Positions 32,861 through 41,664 of a stretch of DNA of 64,000 nt are shown piece by piece. Positions within the stretch are counted from its first letter, which is position 1. Every line of letters starts with the position of its first letter. The notes beneath the pieces were generated by a model, which was not told where the DNA came from, made no database searches, and saw only the letters and a list, made by a program, of their open reading frames with translations. A program made the translations under genes and the position numbers. Source of the DNA: Devosia sp. Root413D1 (lineage in GTDB: Bacteria; Pseudomonadota; Alphaproteobacteria; Rhizobiales; Devosiaceae); NCBI RefSeq assembly GCF_001425235.1, contig NZ_LMEA01000001.1, positions 186,001 through 250,000 on the forward strand. Direction: 5' to 3'.

Positions 32861-33940
32861 TCAGCTCCCTGTCACGGCGCGGCGGCGGAACAGCCGCGGC
32901 AGGGCGTTCTGGCCGATCAGCAGCAGCACCACCAGGGCCTGGATCACCGTGGTCAGCGCGCTCGGCACTCCGGCCGCCGATTCCATGGTGGTCGAGCCGA
33001 TCTGCAGCGCCGCGAACAGCACTGCTGCCGCCAGCACCCCGAGCGGATTGGTCTGGCCGAGCAGCGCCACGATGATTGCCGTATAGCCAAAGCCCGGCGA
33101 CAGGTTCTCGATCATCCGCCGCTGCACCCCGGCGACCTCGGAGAAGCCGGCGAGCCCCGACAGCGCCCCGCAGATCAGGAAGCCGGTCCACAGCGCCGCC
33201 TTGACGTTCATTCCGGTATTCTCGGCTGCGCGTGCATTGTGCCCGACGGCCCGCAGGCGAAACCCCGCCACCGAACGCCACAGGAACACCTGCGCGACGA
33301 TCGCCACGACGACGACGAGCAGCAATCCGGCATGGAGCCGCGTGCCCTCGAGCAGCATCGGCAGCCGCGCCTCGGCCGCGAGCCGCGCCGTGCGCGCCAA
33401 GGGCGAGCCCGGATCCTGCAGCGGCCCATGCAGCAGGTAGCCGACGAAGTAGATGGCGATGTAGTTGAGCATGATGGTGGTGATCAGCTCGTCCGCCCGG
33501 AACTTCAGCTTCAGTACCCCGGCGATCGCCGACCAGCCCGCCCCGGCGACCGCCGCCGCGAGAGCCATGGCCGGCAGCACCAGCCATTGCGGCTGACCGC
33601 CGAGCTGCAGCCCCATCCAGGCCGCCGCGACACCGCCGATGAACAGCTGCCCCTCGGCCCCGACATTGAACACCCCGGCGCGGAAGGCCAGTGCGATGCC
33701 GATGCCGCAGAACGCCAGCGGCACCGTGCGGATCGCTGTCTCGGCGAGCCCATTGGTGCTGCCCAGCGAGGCCTCGAACAGGCTGAGATAGGCGAGCACC
33801 GGGTCGCGCCCGATCGCCGCGATCAGCAGCGCCCCGATGGCGAAGGCGGCAAGCACGCAGAGCATGCCCGACAGCACCGAGCGTGGCAGCAGCCAGCGTC
33901 GGGCGAAACCGATAGCGGCCGCCGATGCACTCTCGCTCAT
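32861..33940 (-). CDS. ABC transporter permease (nucleoside/BMP type, first subunit)
   Basis: 359 residues with an N-terminal cytoplasmic tail and about nine helices. The segment AFRAGVFNVGAEGQLFIGG is the conserved cytoplasmic loop of the YufP/NupP branch, and GFGYTAIIVALLGQTNPLG is the second conserved loop. It overlaps the ATPase stop by 4 bases. Together with the following permease it forms the channel for purine nucleosides or a similar compound. Confidence 0.92.
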   Translation of the reverse strand: MSESASAAAIGFARRWLLPRSVLSGMLCVLAAFAIGALLIAAIGRDPVLAYLSLFEASLGSTNGLAETAIRTVPLAFCGIGIALAFRAGVFNVGAEGQLFIGGVAAAWMGLQLGGQPQWLVLPAMALAAAVAGAGWSAIAGVLKLKFRADELITTIMLNYIAIYFVGYLLHGPLQDPGSPLARTARLAAEARLPMLLEGTRLHAGLLLVVVVAIVAQVFLWRSVAGFRLRAVGHNARAAENTGMNVKAALWTGFLICGALSGLAGFSEVAGVQRRMIENLSPGFGYTAIIVALLGQTNPLGVLAAAVLFAALQIGSTTMESAAGVPSALTTVIQALVVLLLIGQNALPRLFRRRAVTGS

Positions 33941-35460
33941 GCCGTTCTCCCGGCCATCAGCAGCCCCAGTTTCTCGACGCTGAAATCGGCTCGCGCCACC
34001 ACGCCCGTCACCTGTCCCTTGAACAGCACGACGATCCGGTCGGCCAGCGCCAGCACCTCGTCGAGCTCGGTCGAAATCAGCAGCACCGCCGCCCCGGCGG
34101 CGCGCCGCTTGAGCAACTGGCTCTGCAGGAACGCCGTCGCCCCGATATCCAGTCCGCGCGTCGGCTGCACCGCAACCACCAGCCGCGGGTCACGGCTCAG
34201 CGCCCGCCCCAGCACCACCTTCTGCTGGTTGCCGCCCGAGAGCGAACCGATGGCCTGTTCAACGCTGCCCAGCCGCACATCGTAATCGGCCACCAGTTGC
34301 GCCGCAAAAGCCCGCGTCTCGCCCTGCCGCCGCAGGCCCCAGCGGGCAAAGCGCGGCCGCCCGGCTTCTTCAGCCACGGCATTGTCGGTGACTGACAGCT
34401 TTTCGAAGATCGCCGTGCGGTGCCGATCTTCCGGGATATGCGCCAGCCCCGCCGCGATCCGCTCGGCTACCGGCCGGTGCGTCATCTCGACCCCGTCGAT
34501 CAGCACCCGCCCGGTATCGGGCCGCTGCAGTCCGACGATCGCCTCGGCCAGCTCCTGCTGGCCATTGCCGTCGACCCCCGCCACCGCGACGATCTCGCCG
34601 GCGCCGACCGAGAGGCTCACCCCCTCGAGCCGCCGCACCCCGCGCGCGTCGGTCAGCCCCAGCCGATCGACCTCCAGCAGCGGCCGTCCGGCAACGGGCA
34701 TGCCCTCGAGCTGCGGCAGCGTCACCTCGCCGCCCACCATCATGCGGGCAATCTCGCGCGGTTCGGTTTCGGCCGTCCGCAGCGATCCCGCCACCTTGCC
34801 GCGCCTGAGCACGGTGATCCGGTCGGTGACCGCCATCACTTCATTGAGCTTGTGCGAGATGAAAACGATCGCCGTCCCGGCGGCTGCCAGCGCGCGCAGC
34901 ACGGGAAACAACGCCGCCGCCTCCTGCGGCGTCAGCACCGCGGTCGGCTCGTCCAGCACCAGGATTTTTGCGCCGCGATAGAGCGCCTTGACGATCTCCA
35001 CCCGCTGCTGGCTCGCCACCGACAGCTCGCCGGCCAACGCCCGCGCATCGACCGCTAGGCCGTAGCGAGCGCCCAGCGCGTCGATCTCGTCGGCCAGTTG
35101 GTCGAGGCGCGGAAACCAGGTCCGCACCTCCTTGAGCCCCAAGGCGATGTTCTCGGCGACCGTCAGCGTCGGCACCAGCATGAAGTGCTGGTGCACCATG
35201 CCGATACCGAGCCGCCGCGCCTCCAGAGGGCCGTCGATCGTGACCGGCTGCCCGCCGATCTCGATCGACCCGGCCTGCGGCTGGATCAGCCCGGCCAGCG
35301 CCCGCATCAGCGTGGTCTTGCCGGCGCCGTTCTCGCCGAGCAGCGCGTGAATCTCTCCCGGCTCTACGGCGAAGCTCACATCGTCATTGGCCACCACCGG
35401 GCCGAAGGCGACGCGGATGTTCCGCATCGCCACCGCCGCGGCTGCGATCAGTTGTGACAC
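33937..35460 (-). CDS. ABC transporter ATP-binding protein (nucleoside/BMP type)
   Basis: 507 residues, duplicated ATPase. Domain 1 Walker A GENGAGKT near 38-45 with VASQQRVEIVKALYRGAKILVLDEPT. Domain 2 has a degenerate Walker A (GVDGNGQQ) but a normal LSGGNQQKVVLGRAL signature. This asymmetry is normal for the RbsA-like group used by BMP importers. It sits between the binding-protein gene and the two permease genes. Confidence 0.94.
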   Translation of the reverse strand: MSQLIAAAAVAMRNIRVAFGPVVANDDVSFAVEPGEIHALLGENGAGKTTLMRALAGLIQPQAGSIEIGGQPVTIDGPLEARRLGIGMVHQHFMLVPTLTVAENIALGLKEVRTWFPRLDQLADEIDALGARYGLAVDARALAGELSVASQQRVEIVKALYRGAKILVLDEPTAVLTPQEAAALFPVLRALAAAGTAIVFISHKLNEVMAVTDRITVLRRGKVAGSLRTAETEPREIARMMVGGEVTLPQLEGMPVAGRPLLEVDRLGLTDARGVRRLEGVSLSVGAGEIVAVAGVDGNGQQELAEAIVGLQRPDTGRVLIDGVEMTHRPVAERIAAGLAHIPEDRHRTAIFEKLSVTDNAVAEEAGRPRFARWGLRRQGETRAFAAQLVADYDVRLGSVEQAIGSLSGGNQQKVVLGRALSRDPRLVVAVQPTRGLDIGATAFLQSQLLKRRAAGAAVLLISTELDEVLALADRIVVLFKGQVTGVVARADFSVEKLGLLMAGRTA

Positions 35461-35467
35461 TGCCCGC

Positions 35468-36457
35468 TTACTGCACTTCGCTGGTATCGAGCGGCACCTC
35501 GAACGTGCCGGCCTTGATCGCCGCGATCTTGTCTTCGACCGCCTTCAGCACCGCCGGATCGACATTCTTGTCGAGCCCGTGGAAATCGGCGAGCCCGACC
35601 GAGTTGGCGGCAACGCCATACGACCAGTTCTCGCTCTTCCAGGTACCGTCGATCACTGCCTGGCCGACTGCCGTCACCAGCGGCCCGAGGTCCCAGGTGA
35701 CGCTGGTCAGCACCGCCTCGGGGCCGAGATGGTTCTGGTCGGTCATGGCGCCGAGCGCGAACACCTTCTTGGTGATCGCCGCATCGATCACCCCGACGCC
35801 TTGTGCGGAAAGCACGTCGGCGCCCTGCTCGACCTGGGCAATGGCGGCTTCCTTGGCCTTGGGCGGATCGAACCACGAGCCGATGAAGGTATGGAGTACC
35901 TTGATCTCGGGTTTCACCTCCTTGGCGCCCGCCTCATAGGCGTGCAGGTTCGCCAGCATATTGGGCGCCGGCATGCCGCCGACCCAGCCGACCGAGCCGG
36001 TCTTCGAAGTCCCGGCCGCCAGCATCCCGGCGAGGTAGGCGCCCTGGTAGTCGGGGTTGGAATAGGTGCCGAGGTTCGGCGCCAGTTCCGCTGCCGTGCC
36101 GGCCATGAAGGTGGTGTCGGGGAAATCCTCGGCGGCATTGAGCGCCGCATCGCCGAACGAGAAGCTGTGCGCGAAGATCAGCTTGTAGCCGCGCTCGGCG
36201 AAATCACGCAGCAGCCGTTCGGCATCGGCGTCGGTGACGTTCTCGACATAGGCGACTTCCGCCCCCAGCGCCTTGCCGGCGGCTTCGAGGCCGTTATAGC
36301 CCACCGAGTTCCAGTCATTGTCGGTGATCGGACCGGGCAGGATCATCGCGATCTTGAGATCGGCGGCCAGCACCGGGGTGCTCAGCGCGGTGGTCGCGAC
36401 GAGCAGCAGCGCCGCCTGCGCAAAGCGCCGGCGTGAGAGTGTCATGAAGGATGTCAT
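35468..36457 (-). CDS. BMP-family ABC substrate-binding protein
   Basis: 329 residues from the ATG at 36457 (AGGAGAAG site). The leader LSRRRFAQAALLLVATTALSTPVLA contains three arginines before the hydrophobic core and may use Tat or Sec. The mature part is a BMP/PnrA-like receptor: KIAMILPGPITDNDWNSVGYNGLEA, LIFAHSFSFGDAAL, GAYLAGMLAAGTSKTGSVGWVGG. Such proteins bind nucleosides or related bases. First gene of the importer, so its promoter lies in the 36458-36660 gap. Confidence 0.92.
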   Translation of the reverse strand: MTSFMTLSRRRFAQAALLLVATTALSTPVLAADLKIAMILPGPITDNDWNSVGYNGLEAAGKALGAEVAYVENVTDADAERLLRDFAERGYKLIFAHSFSFGDAALNAAEDFPDTTFMAGTAAELAPNLGTYSNPDYQGAYLAGMLAAGTSKTGSVGWVGGMPAPNMLANLHAYEAGAKEVKPEIKVLHTFIGSWFDPPKAKEAAIAQVEQGADVLSAQGVGVIDAAITKKVFALGAMTDQNHLGPEAVLTSVTWDLGPLVTAVGQAVIDGTWKSENWSYGVAANSVGLADFHGLDKNVDPAVLKAVEDKIAAIKAGTFEVPLDTSEVQ

Positions 36458-36660
36458 CTGTTCTTCTCCTGTATCGCGCACTGCGCGGGAACGATGGGCC
36501 CCGCCAGCCCTTCGTCCCGCATTCGGGGTCGCAGTGCGAGACCCGGATGGTAATGCTGCTAACGTTGTCGTCAATTGTCACAAAGACGTGTGGATGACAG
36601 GCAGCCCCTGCGTTGGGCGCATGGCGCCTTCGTCCCGCGATCGCTAGTTCGGTGCCGAAA

Positions 36661-36772
36661 GAGCACCCCCCACCCTGTCCCTCCCCCGCAAGGGGGGAGG
36701 AGACCAAAACACTGACGCTGGTGGGAGCGTCTCCCTCCCCCTTGCGGGGAGGGGACAGGGGAGGGGGTGCTC
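36661..36772. repeat. Intergenic inverted repeat, family 2 copy B
   Basis: 112 bp with terminal pairing GAGCACCCCC ... GGGGGTGCTC and inner arms CCCTCCCCCGCAAGGGGGGAGGAGAC and GTCTCCCTCCCCCTTGCGGGGAGGGGAC. One of the best-preserved copies. It lies between the BMP importer and the ABC-2 permease; 36458-36660 otherwise shows no gene. Confidence 0.8.
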
Positions 36773-36815
36773 TGTGCGCACCGGCCTGTCCGCCGCGTGT
36801 CGCAAGCAGCTAGCC

Positions 36816-37628
36816 TCAGTCCCGCTTCACCTTGCGGATCGCCCCGGCCTGCGGATCGTAGCCGCGGGCCGCGAGCAAAAACGCCACCGCCGCACACCCC
36901 GCCACCACGCCGAACGAGGTGAGATTGAGCTGGCCGTACATGGCGAAGCGGATCAGCTCCACCGCATGGGTGAACGGGTTCACCACGCTCAGCCAGTAAA
37001 CGATCTCAGCGCCGGACTCCCTGAGTTTCCACAGCGGGTAGAGCGCCGAGCTCAGGAAAAACATCGGGAACACCACGAAGTTCATCATCCCGGCAAAGTT
37101 CTCGATCTGCGGCGTGTAGACCGACACCAGCAACCCGATCGAGCCCAGCATCAGCCCGGCAAGGATGATCGCCGGAATGGCGGTCAGGTAGCCCAAATCC
37201 GGCACCCCATAGCCGACCAGTTTCGCAACGATGAGGAACGCATAGGCCTGCAGCAGCGCCAGGATCGTGGCGCCGGTGATCTTGGCGAAGAGGAGGAAGC
37301 CGCGCGGCAGCGGCGTCACCAGCATCACCCGCATCACCCCGGCCTCGCGGTCATAGACCATCGACAGCGCCGACTGCATGCACTGGAACAGGATGACGAT
37401 GCCCACCAGCCCCGGCAGGATATATTCCTGGTAGGGCGTATAGGTCTGGTACGGCGGCACGATCGAGACGCCGAGCAGGTCGTGCAGGCCGGTGGCGAAG
37501 ACGATGAGCCACAAGGCCGGGCGCACCAGCGCCGAGAGCAGCCGCTCGGTCTGGCGCAGGAATTTGGCGATCTCCCGCCAGGTGATGGCGTAGACCCCAA
37601 GCCACAGGTGCTGCACGCTTACTGACAC
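36816..37628 (-). CDS. ABC-2 type exporter permease of the quinoprotein cluster
   Basis: 270 residues with about six helices. The opening WREIAKFLRQTERLLSALVRPALWLIVFATGL and the block YILPGLVGIVILFQCMQSALSMVYDREAGVMRVMLVTPLPR are those of ABC-2 permeases, here of the subgroup linked to PQQ-dependent alcohol dehydrogenase systems. The matching ATPase is probably the one at 43103-43852 on the other strand. It overlaps the binding-protein-like gene upstream by about 10 bases. Cargo unknown. Confidence 0.88.
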   Translation of the reverse strand: MSVSVQHLWLGVYAITWREIAKFLRQTERLLSALVRPALWLIVFATGLHDLLGVSIVPPYQTYTPYQEYILPGLVGIVILFQCMQSALSMVYDREAGVMRVMLVTPLPRGFLLFAKITGATILALLQAYAFLIVAKLVGYGVPDLGYLTAIPAIILAGLMLGSIGLLVSVYTPQIENFAGMMNFVVFPMFFLSSALYPLWKLRESGAEIVYWLSVVNPFTHAVELIRFAMYGQLNLTSFGVVAGCAAVAFLLAARGYDPQAGAIRKVKRD

Positions 37629-38794
37629 TTGTGCTCCGGCTCATCGGTGCCCAGCGTATCGAGCACGTTGGTCTGGTGCAGAAAACCTTCGAGCGGCGCT
37701 TCGGCGATGACGGCGTTATGCGTTGCGAGCACGATCGGGAACCGCATCTGCCCGTCCCACGGCCGGAAGTTGAGCTGCACCCCCTTGGCCCCATCGATCT
37801 TCAGCCGGTTGCCGCGGATATAGTCGGCGATCTTCTGGTATTCGCCGGTCCGCGCCTTGGCGTAGGCCGTGACGATGGCCTTGGCGGCGATCCAGCTCGA
37901 CCAGTCCTGCCCGGTCATCCGCCGCCCCTTGGTCAGCGTCTCGAAGCGCGAGGTCACCTGGGTCGAGCCATCGCGGTCCCAGCTCCACTGCCACTCGGCG
38001 GCGACCAGCCCGGTCGAGCCCACCACCAGCCGTGGCAGCTGTGTGTCGTAGGGCAGGTAGCGCGAGAACTCGCCCTGGTGGTCGGCGACGAACACCACGT
38101 CGTAGTCGGCATTGCCGGTGATCAGCAGCGAGTTGTTCCGCTCGCGATTGGCCGGGTCGGTGGCGAGGGTGAACTCGCGCTCGTCGACGATATTGAAGCG
38201 CTGCCGCTCGGCCGAAGCGCGGAACGCCGCCGCCATCGCCTTGTCGCGCGGCTCGGCCCCCACCAGCATCAGCACCTTGGTCCAGTTGCGGGTACGGAGC
38301 AGTTGCACCATGGCGTCGGACAGCATGCGGTCCGAGGCGGCAGTGTGGAGGAGGTTCGGATAGCAGCGCTGGCGCAGGTAATCCTCCGGCGCCGTGGCAT
38401 TGAGCAGCGTCACCGGCCACTCGCGGGTTTGCCCGGCCACCTGGTCCACCAGCTCGGCCGGCAGGTCGAGAATGACGAACTGCTCCCCCGCCTTCACCAT
38501 CTCGTCGAGCTTGGCCACCAGCGAGGCCGCATCGGTCGCTTCCTGGTGATCCAGCACCACCTGCTGGTCCACCGCGTCCGACACCACCTTCATCTCCTCG
38601 ACCCCCATCGTCGCCCCGTCGATCGGGTTGCCGCCGGGCGCGATTTCGATGCGCGTATAGACGAGGTCTGGGTGATAGCGCGGATCGTCCTGCAGCCCCA
38701 GATAGCCGATCTTCACCTCTGCAGAAAATGCGGCGCCGCTGAAAAGCAGCGACGCCGCCAGGGGGAGGAGGCGGAGAAGCAGTCTTGATTTCAC
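37619..38794 (-). CDS. ABC substrate-binding-like protein of the PQQ alcohol-oxidation cluster
   Basis: 391 residues from a GTG at 38794 that begins a signal peptide (KSRLLLRLLPLAASLLFSGAAFSA). The frame continues upstream to 39001, but that extension is an intergenic repeat translated by chance. The mature domain is a branched-chain-amino-acid-receptor-like fold (VKIGYLGLQDDPRYHPDLVYTR ... VLMLVGAEPRDKAMAAAFRASAERQRF). Members of this type are consistently found beside PQQ-dependent alcohol dehydrogenases. The start is not certain because no strong ribosome site is visible. Confidence 0.85.
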   Translation of the reverse strand: MKSRLLLRLLPLAASLLFSGAAFSAEVKIGYLGLQDDPRYHPDLVYTRIEIAPGGNPIDGATMGVEEMKVVSDAVDQQVVLDHQEATDAASLVAKLDEMVKAGEQFVILDLPAELVDQVAGQTREWPVTLLNATAPEDYLRQRCYPNLLHTAASDRMLSDAMVQLLRTRNWTKVLMLVGAEPRDKAMAAAFRASAERQRFNIVDEREFTLATDPANRERNNSLLITGNADYDVVFVADHQGEFSRYLPYDTQLPRLVVGSTGLVAAEWQWSWDRDGSTQVTSRFETLTKGRRMTGQDWSSWIAAKAIVTAYAKARTGEYQKIADYIRGNRLKIDGAKGVQLNFRPWDGQMRFPIVLATHNAVIAEAPLEGFLHQTNVLDTLGTDEPEHKCQ

Positions 38795-38810
38795 CCGGCT
38801 GCGCCCCAGC

Positions 38811-38968
38811 GTCCCCTCTCCCCGCGGCGCTACCGCGTCCGCTAGGGGGGAGAGGGTCAGGGTGAGGGGGCCTTGCCCCAAGCGCGGTGCGAAGGAAGGC
38901 CCCCTCACCCGGCGCTTCGCGCCGACCTCTCCCCCTCGGGGCGCTACCGCGTCCCCAAAGGGAGAGGT
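38811..38968. repeat. Mosaic intergenic repeat with two similar GC-rich blocks
   Basis: Two blocks, CCCCTCTCCCCGCGGCGCTACCGCGTCC and ACCTCTCCCCCTCGGGGCGCTACCGCGTCC, bracket a palindromic centre (GAGGGGGCCTTGCCCC ... GGCCCCCTCACC). The phrase GCTACCGCGTCC occurs twice. It lies upstream of the binding-protein-like gene and may include its promoter region. Confidence 0.6.
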
Positions 38969-38993
38969 GATCCGCGACACCATCCGCGAGACA

Positions 38994-39983
38994 TCAATCA
39001 TCGATCACCACCGAATGCGGGACGCGTCCCACCGGCACCGACTTGATCGGCTTCATCGAAGCCATGTCGATCACTGTGATGTCGTCCGACAGCCCGTTCG
39101 CCACATAGGCCCGGGACTCGTCGCTACTGAGATCCACCGACCAGGCGCGCTTGCCCACCAGCACATATTGCAGCACGTCGTGCGTCTTGCCGTCGATGAT
39201 GACGATATGGTTGGCGCGCCCCAGGCTGAGCAGGATCTTGCTGCCATCCTTGGTCACCGCCATCCCCACCGGGGTCACGTCTTCCTCGCGGAAGCCGGGC
39301 GGCACGAAGATCAGGCTGTCGCCCTTGATCTCGTTGCTGGCCGTATCGATGATGTAGATCTCCGATGACAGCTCGCAGCTGACCCACAGTTCCGTTCCAT
39401 CCGGTGTCAGGATGAAGCGGCGCGGCCGGGTGCCGACGAGGATGTTCTTGGTCACCGCACCGGTGGTAGTGTCGACCACATGCACCATGTCGGCAACTTC
39501 CGAGGTCACGTAGGCGGTCTTGCCATCCGGCATCACCAGCACGCCCTCCGGCTCGGCCCCGGTCGGGATGTCCTGGATGGAGACCCGTGTCTCCATGTCG
39601 ATCGCCTCGAGCCGCGAGTCCTCTTCATTCGAGACGTAGATCACCTTCTCGTCCGGCGAGAAGGCGAACACTTCCGGCGACGGCCCGGTGGGGATCGAGT
39701 CCACCACCTCGAGGCTCGCCACGTCGATCACGTCGATTGCGTCATCGTCACCACAGGCGACGTAGAGCAGCTCCTTGGCCGCATTGAAGTGCATGTCGCG
39801 CGGCCGCCGCGAGGTGGCGATGCGTTTCACCACCGCCAGCGACTGGTCGAGCACCACCACTTCGTTGCCCTTCTCGGTGGAGACGAAAATCATCCCCGTA
39901 CCCTTGGCGACGGCACGCCGCACCGCGCTTGCAGCAAGCAGTGCCGTCGCCGTCGCGACGAATGTGCGTCGGGTGAACCTCAT
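38994..39983 (-). CDS. Periplasmic YVTN beta-propeller protein of the PQQ cluster
   Basis: 329 residues. A twin-arginine-like leader (MRFTRRTFVATATALLAASAVRRAVA) precedes about seven propeller blades with the recurring pattern FVSTEKGNEVVVLD, YVACGDDDAIDVID, YVSNEEDSRLEAID, YVTSEVADMVHVVD. This family recurs next to PQQ-dependent alcohol dehydrogenases and is thought to help the quinoprotein or its electron path; the exact task is unsettled. It overlaps the small upstream gene by 4 bases. Confidence 0.9.
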   Translation of the reverse strand: MRFTRRTFVATATALLAASAVRRAVAKGTGMIFVSTEKGNEVVVLDQSLAVVKRIATSRRPRDMHFNAAKELLYVACGDDDAIDVIDVASLEVVDSIPTGPSPEVFAFSPDEKVIYVSNEEDSRLEAIDMETRVSIQDIPTGAEPEGVLVMPDGKTAYVTSEVADMVHVVDTTTGAVTKNILVGTRPRRFILTPDGTELWVSCELSSEIYIIDTASNEIKGDSLIFVPPGFREEDVTPVGMAVTKDGSKILLSLGRANHIVIIDGKTHDVLQYVLVGKRAWSVDLSSDESRAYVANGLSDDITVIDMASMKPIKSVPVGRVPHSVVIDD

Positions 39984-40393
39984 TTGACGATGAACTTCCC
40001 CTTGAGGCCGCGGTTCTCGTAGCCCGGCACGTAGATTTCATACTCGCCCGGCCGGATCGGCACGAACGAGATGTTGAAGGTACCGGCATCGTCGAACTCG
40101 ATAGAGTAGAGGCCCCACACCTTGGTCTCGAGGTCGTTGACGACGATCTGGTTGATCCACGAGTTGCGGAACAGCTCGGGCGCCACTACGGCGATCTCCT
40201 CATTGCCATCCGAGGTGATATCGAGCTGGTAGTATTTGCCGGTCTCGAGCTCCCACACCTCCTGCGAAAACTTCAGATCCACCGTGTTGATTTCGAGCGT
40301 CAGGTCGGTGCCATTGGCGGCCAGATTACCCTCCGCCTGCGCCCCACCGGTGAACAGCAGAGCAGCAGTCGCGGCGACGAGAAGTTTGTGCAT
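39980..40393 (-). CDS. Secreted small beta-rich protein, cupredoxin-like
   Basis: 137 residues from the ATG at 40393 (GGGGGG upstream); a further ATG at 40408 is possible. Signal peptide HKLLVAATAALLFTGGAQA. The mature part is short and beta-rich, with FSQEVWELETGKYYQLDITSDGNEEIAVVAPELF and FVPIRPGEYEIYVPGY. The fold recalls a cupredoxin, but no Cys/Met copper ligands are seen, so metal binding is doubtful. It is co-transcribed with the beta-propeller gene and probably is an accessory protein of the quinoprotein system. Confidence 0.8.
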   Translation of the reverse strand: MHKLLVAATAALLFTGGAQAEGNLAANGTDLTLEINTVDLKFSQEVWELETGKYYQLDITSDGNEEIAVVAPELFRNSWINQIVVNDLETKVWGLYSIEFDDAGTFNISFVPIRPGEYEIYVPGYENRGLKGKFIVK

Positions 40394-40564
40394 TTGGTGG
40401 CCCCCCATAGGCAGTTTCGATCAGCGTTATCGCAATTTACAATCTGCTGTCCCGACACGCACCAGCAACCCGCCAGCCGCAATACATGATATAGCCAAGC
40501 CCAATGATCCCGGGTGCTAGCGCTGCACCCACCACTGCTATTCTCGCGTTACCAGGGAGGAACC

Positions 40565-41560
40565 ATGCGCAAAATTCTACAGGCCGCTCTGCTGGGGATG
40601 ACCCTCGCGATCGGCTTCACCTCCGGTGCCTTCGCCCAGCATGGCGAGCCGGAAAAACTGTCGCTCGGCGTGCAGGCCACCGGCACGGTGAAATGGGAGC
40701 TGGCCGCCATGCAGGCGCTCGAGCTCGACAAGAAGCATCACCTGAAACTCGACATCCGCGACGTCGCTGACAGCAAGGCCGGCCAGATCGCCCTGCAGGC
40801 CAAAGAGGTCGACGTTATCCTGTCCGATTTCGTCTGGGTCTCGATCCAGCGCCACCAGGGTAACATGGTCACCATGGTGCCGCACTCGCTGACCGTCGGC
40901 GGGCTGATGGTCGATCCCGCCGCCGGCATCGCCAGCGTCGCCGATCTCAAGGGCAAGACCCTCGCCGTCTCCGGCAGCCCGGTCGACAAGAGCTATGTCA
41001 TCCTCGCCGCCTATTACAACAAGCTGACCGGCGGCAACCTCACCGAGGATGCCGATGCCAAGTTCGGCGCTCCGCCGCTGGTCAACGAGCTGATCACCGG
41101 CGGCCAGGCCCAGGCGGCGCTCAACCTCTGGAACTGGAACTCGCGCGCCAAGCTGGCGGGGAAGACCGAGCTGATCTCGGTCGCCACGATGCTCGCCGAT
41201 CTCGGCGTCTCCGAAACCCCGCCGCTGCTCGGCTGGGCCTTCTTCGACGAGACCGGTCGCGACAAGAAGGCCGCCATCAAGGGCTTCCTCGATGCCAGCT
41301 TCGAGACCAAGAACGCGCTGCTCACCGACGATGCACTGTGGGACAAGATCCGCGACGTGATGAATGTCGGCGATGACGACAAGCTGTTCGCCCAGCTGCG
41401 CGATGACTACCGCGCCGGCATCGTCACCAAATACGCCGCCTCCAGCATGCAGCCGGCCGAAGAATCCTTCGCCGTCATGGCCAAGTTCGGCGGCCCCGAC
41501 GTCGTCGGTGACTCGACCGAACTGGCCGACGGCACCTTCTGGAAAGGCTATCGCAAATAG
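40565..41560 (+). CDS. NitT/Tau-type ABC substrate-binding protein
   Basis: 331 residues with signal peptide (RKILQAALLGMTLAIGFTSGAFAQ) and ribosome site AGGGAGGAACC before the ATG at 40565. It is an SsuA/ThiY/NMT1-like receptor: LSLGVQATGTVKWELAAMQAL, VDVILSDFVWVSIQRHQG, GKTLAVSGSPVDKSYV. It heads an importer of three genes on the plus strand inside the quinoprotein cluster. The ligand could be a cofactor, a thiol or a small alcohol-related compound; the sequence does not say. Divergent from the cupredoxin-like gene. Confidence 0.9.
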   Translation: MRKILQAALLGMTLAIGFTSGAFAQHGEPEKLSLGVQATGTVKWELAAMQALELDKKHHLKLDIRDVADSKAGQIALQAKEVDVILSDFVWVSIQRHQGNMVTMVPHSLTVGGLMVDPAAGIASVADLKGKTLAVSGSPVDKSYVILAAYYNKLTGGNLTEDADAKFGAPPLVNELITGGQAQAALNLWNWNSRAKLAGKTELISVATMLADLGVSETPPLLGWAFFDETGRDKKAAIKGFLDASFETKNALLTDDALWDKIRDVMNVGDDDKLFAQLRDDYRAGIVTKYAASSMQPAEESFAVMAKFGGPDVVGDSTELADGTFWKGYRK

Positions 41561-41664
41561 CCGTTGAACTGCGCGACGGCAGGACCGCAGCCGTAATCCC
41601 TGACAAGCAGCAGCAGCGCGCGGCGAGACGAGGCATCCCCCTCGAGCTCGTCAGCCTGCTACTG

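Noticed and set aside
37619-39001. Extended start of the binding-protein-like gene at 39001
   Set aside because: The extra 69 residues come from an intergenic repeat; the signal peptide begins at the GTG at 38794.
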